Origin: CAZGTQ01 sp964528575
GTDB taxonomy: Bacteria; Planctomycetota; UBA1135; GCA-002686595
DNA: 19,174 nt
NCBI GenBank assembly: GCA_964528575.1
Contig: CAZGTQ010000370.1
Span: 1-19,174 of the forward strand
Reading direction: 5' to 3'
Shown here piece after piece: positions 6,383-12,060 of this stretch (the first letter of the stretch is position 1; each line of letters opens with the position of its first letter). Below the pieces are notes generated by a model. The model saw nothing but the letters and a program-made list of their open reading frames with translations, was not told the origin of the DNA and made no database searches. The translations under genes were made by a program, and so were the position numbers.

Positions 6383-8167
6383 ATGCGTCTCGTCCCCCCC
6401 GGCGCCGTCCGCGCGCTCGTCCTCGCGCTCGTCGGCTCCGTCGCCGCGGCCCAGATCCCGCCGGGGTATTACGACTCCGTGAACGAGTCGAGCGCGGCGA
6501 CGCTGCGCGCGACGCTGCACCCCGTGATCGACGACCACCAGCGCATCCCGTACACGTCGGGCGGCGTCGACACGTGGATCGTGCTCGAGCTCGCGGACGA
6601 GGATCCGAGCAACGCGACGCGGATCCTGGACGTGTATCGCAACGCTTCGTACGCGAAGCAGGGTGCCGGGAATTCGTTCTACCAGCGCGAGCATTCGTGG
6701 CCGAACTCCTTCGGCTTTCCCGACGACGTCGTCTCGAACTATCCGTACACCGACTGCCACCATCTGTTCCTCTGCGACGGCTCGTACAACAGTGCGCGCA
6801 GCAACAAGCCGTTCCGCCAGTGCGACGCGGCGTGTGTCGAGTGGGACACGCTCGCCAACGGCGGACAGGGCGGCGGCTCCGGCGTCTATCCCGGCAACGG
6901 CAACTGGACGAGCGGCTCGTTCAGCGAGGGCATGTGGGAGGTCTGGAGCGGTCGGCGCGGGGACGTTGCGCGCGCGATGTTCTACATGGACGTGCGTTAC
7001 GAAGGCGGCTCGCACGGCCTCTCGGGCGCGTCGGAGCCCGACCTGCGGCTGACGGACGACGAGGCGCTGATCGATCTGTCGAACACGGGCAGCAACGAGT
7101 CGACGGCCTACATGGGGCTGCTCTCGGTGCTCCTGCAGTGGCACTACGAGGATCCGGTCGATGTGCGCGAGCGCGACCGCAACGACGTCGTGCACACGTT
7201 CCAGGGCAACCGCAATCCGTTCGTCGATCATCCCGAGTGGGTCGACGTGCTGTGGGCGCCCGCGAACGGCGGCACGCCGCCCACGACGCCGTGGATCAAC
7301 GAGATCCACTACGACAACAACGGCAGCGACACGGGCGAGCTCGTCGAGGTCGCGGGGCGCGCGGGCACGAATCTCGCCGGTTGGACGCTCGTCGGCTACA
7401 ACGGCAACGGCGGCAGCTCCTACGCCACGATCCCGCTGTCGGGCGTGCTGCCGGACCAGGGGAGCTGCATCGGCGCGATCGCGTTTCCGTTCGTCGGACT
7501 GCAGAACGGCAGCCCCGACGGGATTGCGCTCGTCGACCCGGCGAACAACGTCGTCGAGTTTCTGAGCTACGAAGGCGCGTTCGTCGCCGCGAACGGCTTC
7601 GCGGCGGGCATGCAGTCGGTCGACATCGTCGTCGAAGAGTCGTTCGCGACCGACGTCGGGCTCTCGCTGCAGCTCGGCGGCATCGGCGGCTCGCCGGCCG
7701 ACTTCTCGTGGCAGTCGCCGCAGTGGGCGACGCCCGGGGCGATCAACGCGGGCCAGGTCCTGCGACCGGGCAGCCTCGCCGGGTGCCCGGGCACGATCTC
7801 GATCGGGAGCGGCGGCACGCACCAGCTCTACCTGACCGCGGGCGCGACGCATGCGAGCCAGCTCTACCTCGTGCTCGGCTCCGCCTCGGGGACGAGCCCC
7901 GGTTTCCTGGTCGACGGAACGCTCTTGCCGCTCAACTTCGACCCGTACATGACGTTTACGCTCCAGGCGGCGAACTCGCCGACCTACGTGAACACCCTGG
8001 GCGTGCTCGGCGCGCCCGCGGGCGCCGCGATGGCGACGATCAACGTGCCGACGGGGCTCAATCCGAACGCGGTCGGCCTCGCGGTCGACCACGCGTACCT
8101 GACGCTGAGCCCGGGGCTCGACGTCGAGCTCGCGAGCATTCCGGCGCGGTTCACGTTCGCGCCGTGA
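6383..8167 (+). CDS. Secreted endonuclease I family nuclease with lamin-tail and C-terminal beta domain
   Basis: A 594-residue exported protein. Residues 1-24 are a signal peptide (ALVLALVGSVAAAQ). Residues 30-292 match the endonuclease I (EndA/Dns, PF04231) His-Me-finger nuclease: QREHSWPNSFG at 101-111 carries the catalytic His, DCHHLF lies at 124-129, NKPF near 141, and the domain closes with QWHYEDPVDVRERDRNDVVH then QGNRNPFVDHPEWVD. Residues 303-435 (WINEIHYDNNGSDTGELVEV) form a lamin-tail domain, common in bacterial exported nucleases. Residues 455-594 (GCPGTISIGSGGTHQLYL, then YLVLGSASGTSPGF) are a beta-rich domain seen at the ends of planctomycete exported proteins. The likely role is degradation of extracellular DNA for nutrients or biofilm turnover. 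It stands alone, facing a convergent gene across a hairpin. Confidence 0.92.
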   Translation: MRLVPPGAVRALVLALVGSVAAAQIPPGYYDSVNESSAATLRATLHPVIDDHQRIPYTSGGVDTWIVLELADEDPSNATRILDVYRNASYAKQGAGNSFYQREHSWPNSFGFPDDVVSNYPYTDCHHLFLCDGSYNSARSNKPFRQCDAACVEWDTLANGGQGGGSGVYPGNGNWTSGSFSEGMWEVWSGRRGDVARAMFYMDVRYEGGSHGLSGASEPDLRLTDDEALIDLSNTGSNESTAYMGLLSVLLQWHYEDPVDVRERDRNDVVHTFQGNRNPFVDHPEWVDVLWAPANGGTPPTTPWINEIHYDNNGSDTGELVEVAGRAGTNLAGWTLVGYNGNGGSSYATIPLSGVLPDQGSCIGAIAFPFVGLQNGSPDGIALVDPANNVVEFLSYEGAFVAANGFAAGMQSVDIVVEESFATDVGLSLQLGGIGGSPADFSWQSPQWATPGAINAGQVLRPGSLAGCPGTISIGSGGTHQLYLTAGATHASQLYLVLGSASGTSPGFLVDGTLLPLNFDPYMTFTLQAANSPTYVNTLGVLGAPAGAAMATINVPTGLNPNAVGLAVDHAYLTLSPGLDVELASIPARFTFAP

Positions 8168-8174
8168 TCGGGCG

Positions 8175-8208
8175 GAGCCGGCGGTCGCGCGATCGCGGCC
8201 GCCGGCTC
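8175..8208. terminator. Bidirectional hairpin between convergent genes
   Basis: The arms GAGCCGGCGG (8175-8184) and CCGCCGGCTC (8199-8208) pair perfectly over 10 bp around a 14-nt loop that itself contains the palindrome CGCGATCGCG. It lies between the stop codon of the nuclease (8167) and the stop codon of the winged-helix gene (8218). There is no T-tract, so termination is inferred from position and stability. Confidence 0.6.
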
Positions 8209-8217
8209 GCGCGCGCT

Positions 8218-8763
8218 TCAGGCAGCGTTCTTGCGCGACGTGCTCCTGGGTGACGCGCTCTTGCGCGACGTGCGTTTCTTGGCGCTCTTGCTCTTGCTCT
8301 TGGCCTTGGCCTTGCTCTTGCCCTTGCGGCCGCCTGCGCCGGCGAAGTAGCGCGTGCCGCGTTTCTGGCCCTCGGTCCGGATCGCCTTCTGGTCGGAGAG
8401 CTGCTGGACCGGACGCTTGAGGTCCTTGGTGCTCACGCCGAGCGCGGCGGAGATCTGCTCGAGGCGCTGGCCGGGGTGAGCGCGGACGTGCTCGAGGAAC
8501 GTCCCGCCGAGCTCCTCCAGCTCTTCGGGCGAACGGCGGATGCGGCCGGTCTTGGACCGCGGGCCTGGCCGGCGGGCCGGCGGCGCCGAGCGCGGGGTCG
8601 CTCTGCTACGAGCGGCGGTGCTGCGCGCGGGCGCTTGCGGCGACGTCCCGCCGAGCGCCTGGCGCACGATCTCCAGAGCGGACCGGCGGATCAGCTCCGC
8701 GATATCGGACACGAACGCGTCGACGCGCTCGCGAAGATCTACTTCGATGTTCTTGTTCGGCAT
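8218..8763 (-). CDS. Winged-helix DNA-binding protein with basic histone-H1-like tail
   Basis: A 181-residue protein from the ATG at 8763 (a TTG at 8793 is an alternative). Residues 5-40 (VDLRERVDAFVSDIAELIRR and onward) form an amphipathic helix suited to oligomerisation. Residues 41-74 are a Pro/Arg/Ala-rich linker that ends in SKTGRIRRS. Residues 77-131 fit a winged helix (FLEHVRAHPGQRLEQISAAL, then STKDLKRPVQQLSDQKAIRT and a wing KRGTRYF). Residues 135-181 are Lys/Ser/Arg/Ala repeats (KGKSKAKAKSKSKSAKKRTS), like the tail of histone H1. The layout suggests a nucleoid-associated or silencing protein. I recall similar winged-helix proteins in myxobacteria and planctomycetes but cannot name a characterised one. 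It is transcribed divergently from the selenocysteine peroxiredoxin. Confidence 0.8.
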   Translation of the reverse strand: MPNKNIEVDLRERVDAFVSDIAELIRRSALEIVRQALGGTSPQAPARSTAARSRATPRSAPPARRPGPRSKTGRIRRSPEELEELGGTFLEHVRAHPGQRLEQISAALGVSTKDLKRPVQQLSDQKAIRTEGQKRGTRYFAGAGGRKGKSKAKAKSKSKSAKKRTSRKSASPRSTSRKNAA

Positions 8764-8792
8764 GATCGGGGGAAGTGGGGGAGAATCGACCA

Positions 8793-8818
8793 AGCGGGCG
8801 ACCAGAGAATCGCCCGCT
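8793..8818. promoter_or_regulatory. Inverted repeat in divergent promoter region, near the winged-helix gene
   Basis: AGCGGGCGA (8793-8801) and TCGCCCGCT (8810-8818) form a perfect 9-bp inverted repeat with an 8-nt spacer, 30 bp upstream of the winged-helix start. It is a plausible operator or leader hairpin for the minus-strand gene; no protein can be assigned to it. Confidence 0.45.
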
Positions 8819-8852
8819 CGAATCCTGTCGAGGAACGAGGATCAATATCGGC

Positions 8853-8870
8853 TGGGATTTGCGAATCCCA
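8853..8870. promoter_or_regulatory. Inverted repeat upstream of the selenocysteine peroxiredoxin
   Basis: TGGGATTtgcgAATCCCA is a 7-bp perfect inverted repeat with a 4-nt spacer, 60 bp before the start at 8931. It lies in a locally AT-richer part of the 167-bp divergent region and could be an operator for a regulator controlling one or both genes. Confidence 0.4.
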
Positions 8871-8930
8871 TGCCGGAGTCGTTTTTCGAACAGCACAGTG
8901 GGACCGTTATTGGGAACTGCAGCGAGAAAG

Positions 8931-9470
8931 ATGTCCACTATGAAGCGTTGGATCGTGGCTGGCCTGGCGGCGTTGGTCGCGCTCGCGGCGCAGGACGATG
9001 GTGAGAAGCAGGAGCCGCGCCTGCCGGAGGCCGGGTCGCCCGCGCCGGCGTTCCGCCTCAACGACCATCGAGGCAAAGCCGTGTCCGTCGGCGGCGAGTC
9101 GGAGGGCTGGACGGTGCTCGCGTTCTATCCGAAGGCGGCGACGCCCGGGTGAACGCGCGAGGTCTGCTCGCTGCGGGACGCAGCGACCGAGCTCTCCGCC
9201 CTCGGCGTCACCGTCTACGGCGCCAGCCTCGACGACGTCGTCTCCCAAGCCGCGTTCGCGAAGGAGCACGAGCTGCCGTTCGCGCTGCTCAGCGACCCGG
9301 ACGGGGGCGTCGCGGACAAGTACGGCGTCCGCCGCGGGCGCGTCGCGCGGCGGGTCACGTTCGTGATCGACCCGGCCGGCGTGCTGCGTCACGTCGACGA
9401 GAGCGTCGACGTCTCGAAGCACGGAAGCGACGTCGCCGCGGTCGTGCGGGAGCTGCAGAAGGACGAATGA
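8931..9470 (+). CDS. Exported Bcp-type peroxiredoxin, predicted selenoprotein (Sec at codon 74, TGA 9150-9152)
   Basis: The frame runs from ATG 8931 to TGA 9468, 179 residues, with one in-frame TGA at 9150-9152. Around it the protein reads VLAFYPKAATPG-[TGA]-TREVCSLRD. In Bcp/AhpC-TSA peroxiredoxins the residue after TPG is the peroxidatic Cys, so TGA stands exactly where Cys is required, and Cys79 (five residues on) is the resolving Cys of the atypical 2-Cys Bcp type. Family features continue after the TGA: VTVYGASLDDVVSQAAFAKE, FALLSDPDGGVADKYGV, TFVIDPAGVLRHV. Residues 1-20 (MKRW then IVAGLAALVALAA) form a signal peptide or anchor, so it should act on peroxides outside the cytoplasm. A SECIS-like hairpin follows the TGA. 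An ATG nine bases on (8940) is an alternative start. A nonsense mutation or a TGC sequencing error is the other reading, less likely given the position and intact downstream frame. Confidence 0.85.
9150..9186 (+). promoter_or_regulatory. Candidate bacterial SECIS element (UGA plus hairpin)
   Basis: After the TGA at 9150-9152, the arms TCGCTGC (9168-9174) and GCAGCGA (9180-9186) pair perfectly over 7 bp around the loop GGGAC. The loop begins 22 nt after the TGA and has G at its first two positions. This fits what is known of bacterial SECIS elements: a hairpin inside the coding region shortly after the UGA with a loop G near the start, bound by SelB. Outer bases GGTC (9161-9164) and GACC (9185-9188) could pair as an alternative extension. 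Confidence 0.7.
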
Positions 9471-10603
9471 GCGCGGACGAGCACGTCTGGCAGGAGATCG
9501 TCGAGCAGGCGGCGATCGCGCGCCGGTGTGCTCGAGTCGCCGCACCCCGCTGGCCACGCGCGAGCGGACGCGTCGTCATCGTCGGCTCGGGCGACTCGTT
9601 CTGCGCGGCGGAGCTCGCCGGCGTGCTCTATCGCGAAGGGCGCGTCGAGGGCCTGAGTGCGCTCGCCGGCTCGGCCGCCGCGTGCCGCCTCGGGCCCGAC
9701 GACGCGCTCATCGGCGTCAGCATCTCGGGCCGCACGCCGCGCGTGCGCGAGGCCGTGCTGCGAGCTCGCGCGCGCGGCGCGCACACGGTCGCGGTGACCG
9801 ACGACCCGGCAGGCCCGCTCGCCGGCGACGCGCACGAGGTCTGGCCGCTCTGCGCGTCGCCGGCGCACGAGCTCGGCTCGACGAGCTACACGAGCGCGGC
9901 GGCGGCCGAGTACGTCGGTTATCACCACGACGTGGCGCAGACGAAGACGTTCTTCGCCGCGGTGTCGACCATCGCCCGCGCGGCCGAGGCTGCGCTCGGT
10001 GGAACGACCGATTGGGAGCGTCTCGCGGCGACGGTGGAGAGGCTCTGTGGCTCCGCGCTCGCGGACCCGATCGCGCGCTATGCGCCGGAGTGCGCGCGCG
10101 CGGGCCACGGCTATGTCCTCGGCGGCGCGACGACGCTGCCGCTCGCCCGTTTCGGCGCGTACAAGCTGCTCGAGCTCGATCGCCCGGCCACGGCGAGCGA
10201 CGTCGAGGAGTATTGCCATACGCACTATTTCGTCACGCGCACGGGCGACGCGGTCGCGTTCGTGCTCGCGGACGCCGACGCCGCGCGCCGCGCCGCGGAG
10301 GTCGCGCCCGTGTTGGCGGAGCTCTTCGCGGCGCGCCTCGTCGCGCTGCGCTCGGACGACGTCGAGCCGGTCCCGGGAGTCGCGCTCGACGTCGCCGTTC
10401 CTGCCGGCGGCAGCGCGCTCGAGCGCCACGTCGCGCTCCTCGTCGCGGTCGAGTGGCTCGGCTACTTGTGGGGCCGGGTCGGAGCGCCCGACCCGAACAC
10501 GTTCCACGGCGGTCACGACACGGAGCGGCTGGTCGGCGCCTCGGTGCGCACGATCCGCCGCTCGCGCATCGTCGTCGATCAGCCGGACGCAGGCGGATCC
10601 TGA
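9467..10603 (+). CDS. Double-SIS-domain sugar-phosphate isomerase/deaminase-like protein
   Basis: A 378-residue protein starting at ATG 9467, whose ATGA overlaps the stop codon of the peroxiredoxin and suggests translational coupling. The first SIS domain (residues 30-160) has VVIVGSGDSFCAAELAGVLY with the phosphosugar-binding Ser-rich segment at 40-45 and SISGRTPRVREAVLRARARG at 85 onward, then TVAVTDDPAGPLA. The second (about 210-378) has YVLGGATTLPLARFGAYKLLEL and EEYCHTHYFV, like the isomerase half of GlmS or AgaS-type proteins. There is no glutaminase domain, so it is not a full GlmS. It probably isomerises or deaminates an amino- or keto-sugar phosphate in the cytoplasm; the substrate is not readable. 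The 3' end overlaps a convergent gene by 25 bp. Confidence 0.82.
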   Translation: MSADEHVWQEIVEQAAIARRCARVAAPRWPRASGRVVIVGSGDSFCAAELAGVLYREGRVEGLSALAGSAAACRLGPDDALIGVSISGRTPRVREAVLRARARGAHTVAVTDDPAGPLAGDAHEVWPLCASPAHELGSTSYTSAAAAEYVGYHHDVAQTKTFFAAVSTIARAAEAALGGTTDWERLAATVERLCGSALADPIARYAPECARAGHGYVLGGATTLPLARFGAYKLLELDRPATASDVEEYCHTHYFVTRTGDAVAFVLADADAARRAAEVAPVLAELFAARLVALRSDDVEPVPGVALDVAVPAGGSALERHVALLVAVEWLGYLWGRVGAPDPNTFHGGHDTERLVGASVRTIRRSRIVVDQPDAGGS

Positions 10604-10860
10604 TCGACGCTCCAGCCGAGCTCGTCGCGGAAGTCAGCGAAGCACTCGGCGCAGACCCAGTGGTACTCGTCCTCGGTCGCGTAGCCCTCGTTCAGGTCGA
10701 CCTCGTCGCACGAGAGCTTCGCGCTGCAGAGCACGCAGTGATCGTGCTCCCAGTCCGAGCGGTAGGGGCGGTAGGCGCGGAAGACCCAGCGGGCGCCGCT
10801 CAGGTACTCCTGTCCTTGGCGGCGCCAATCGTCGGCCGCGGGTCGCTTCGAGTCCGTCAT
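10579..10860 (-). CDS. Small CxxC/CxxC putative zinc-binding protein
   Basis: A 93-residue protein from the ATG at 10860. It has HCVLC (Cys42, Cys45) and WVCAECF (Cys70, Cys73), a spacing suited to one zinc ion, plus an extra Cys51. The segments ARWVFRAYRPYRSDWEHDHC and NEGYATEDEYHWVCAECFAD resemble a family of small cytoplasmic bacterial proteins of unknown function, which I recall but cannot name. No signal peptide is present. The stop codon lies inside the 3' end of the convergent SIS gene (25-bp overlap). Upstream there is a long divergent spacer that holds the 17-bp repeat array. Confidence in the gene is high because of the pattern of conserved residues; function is unknown. Confidence 0.75.
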   Translation of the reverse strand: MTDSKRPAADDWRRQGQEYLSGARWVFRAYRPYRSDWEHDHCVLCSAKLSCDEVDLNEGYATEDEYHWVCAECFADFRDELGWSVDQDPPASG

Positions 10861-11391
10861 CGCGGCCGCTCGCCGAGCGCGGAGCGGCTCGGTCAATGGA
10901 GCCGACGCGGACGCACGGCGCAACGGCGTCAACGCGGCATCGCCCAGCGAGCCGGCGAGGCGCGCGGCGCAGCGGGGCCAGTGGCGCAGCGGGGCCAGTG
11001 GCGCAGCGGGGCCAGTGGCGGGGCCCGTGGCGCAGCGGGGCCCGTGGCGCAGCGGGAACGCCGGCGCAAAGGGATCAGTGGCGCAACGGGGCCGGCGGCG
11101 CAACATGACCGGCGGCGCAACATGACCGGCGGCGCAACGGGACCGGCGGCGCAACGGGAGCGGCGGCGCAACGGGAGCGGCGGCGCAACGGGAGCGGCGG
11201 CGAACGGGAGCGGCGGCGAACGGGAGCGGCGGCGAACGGGATCAGTGGCGAGAGGGATCAGTGGCGCAACGGGATCAGCGGTGCAACGGGACCGGTGACG
11301 CGTGGCGCGACGGGACCTCGTCCGGCAGCGGCTCGCGAGTCCCGCGGCGGAACCCGTCGACGCGAACGGATGGGCGGCGTAACGTGCTCGC
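10861..11391. other. Divergent intergenic region dominated by a 17-bp repeat array
   Basis: These 531 bp lie between the start codons of the divergent zinc-binding (10860) and helix-hairpin-helix (11392) genes. About 350 bp is the repeat array. The first ~105 bp and last ~75 bp should carry the two promoters, but I cannot recognise clear -35/-10 boxes. Arginine-rich open frames across the region come from the repeat's GC content and do not look coding, since the 17-bp period rotates the frame. Confidence 0.6.
10967..11316. repeat. 16-17-bp tandem repeat array, about 20 units
   Basis: Consensus GCGCAACGGGACCGGCG. The units fall into blocks: GCGCAGCGGGGCCAGTG three times (10967-11017), a shortened 12-bp copy (11018-11029), several variants, GCGCAACATGACCGGCG twice (11098-11131), GCGCAACGGGAGCGGCG three times (11149-11199), then four 16-bp copies with one C missing (11200-11263). 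Blocks of identical neighbours indicate local duplication. The repeats are contiguous with no spacers. Confidence 0.9.
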
Positions 11392-11859
11392 GTGGACCCG
11401 GAGAACGCCGCCATCGCGGACGTGCTCGAGTCGGTCGCGAGCCTCCTCGAGATCGACGACGAGTCGCCGTTCCGCATCCGCGCCTATCGGAACGCGGCGG
11501 ACACGATTCGTCTGTTGAACCCGCCGTTGTGCGCGATGGTCGAGCGGGGCGAGGATCTGACGACGGTGCAGGACATCGGCCCCGCGCTCGCGAAGAAGGT
11601 CGAGGAGATCGTCCGCGCCGGATGTGCCGCGTTCCTCGAACGTTTGAGCACGGAGCGTTCGCCCGGCCTGCTCGAGCTGCTCCGCATCCCGGGCCTCGGC
11701 CCCAAGCGCGTCCGCGCCTTGCGTGACGCCCTCGGCATCCAATCGATCGACGACTTGCGCGCGGCCGCCGAGTCGGGCCGCCTGAGCGAGGTGCCGGGCT
11801 TCGGCCCACGAACGGCGGAGCGCCTCCTCGAGCGCCTGCGCAAGTCGGACGATCGTTGA
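11392..11859 (+). CDS. Stand-alone helix-hairpin-helix protein resembling the N-terminus of DNA polymerase X
   Basis: A 155-residue protein starting with GTG at 11392. It matches the N-terminal 8-kDa and HhH region of PolX/Pol beta family enzymes: NAAIADVLESVASLLEIDDE then PFRIRAYRNAADTIR, followed by three HhH-like hairpins at VQDIGPALAKKVEEI (59-73), LRIPGLGPKRVRALR (97-111) and VPGFGPRTAERLLER (134-148). Lys69 aligns with the lysine that forms the Schiff base in the Pol beta dRP lyase. The nucleotidyltransferase and PHP domains that normally follow are absent: the stop codon is followed by noncoding sequence and then an opposite-strand gene. It may be an independent gap- or structure-specific DNA-binding protein or lyase, or a remnant. 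The intact frame favours a functional protein. No clear Shine-Dalgarno is present. Confidence 0.82.
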   Translation: MDPENAAIADVLESVASLLEIDDESPFRIRAYRNAADTIRLLNPPLCAMVERGEDLTTVQDIGPALAKKVEEIVRAGCAAFLERLSTERSPGLLELLRIPGLGPKRVRALRDALGIQSIDDLRAAAESGRLSEVPGFGPRTAERLLERLRKSDDR

Positions 11860-12060
11860 CCTCGCGCCCGCGCGACTTCGCCGGCTCCCCGGGTCTCCTC
11901 GTCTCCAGCACCCAGATCGCGGCCACCGAGCAAGAGCTGCCGCGTCCGTCATTTTTTCCGCAAGAACCGCGACCGATCGCCGACTCGGCCAGTCCGCCTG
12001 ATGAAGCGAGGAGCGGCGGCGCGAGGGCGATGCCCGCAAAGCGCTCGTCGCGCCACCCGC

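Noticed and set aside
5249..8092. A 947-codon minus-strand open frame
   Set aside because: It is an Arg-rich shadow across the nuclease and the kinase genes, whose correct frames carry clear catalytic motifs.
8931..9152. A 73-residue truncated protein ending at the TGA
   Set aside because: Family sequence continues in the same frame right after the TGA to a natural end, so an isolated truncated protein explains less than recoding.
9149..9466. N-terminal extension of the SIS protein into the peroxiredoxin region
   Set aside because: The extension is Arg-rich and out of frame with the peroxiredoxin, and the ATGA at 9467 precedes the conserved SIS sequence.
10967..11316. CRISPR array
   Set aside because: The 17-bp units are contiguous and degenerate, with no unique spacers and no cas genes nearby.
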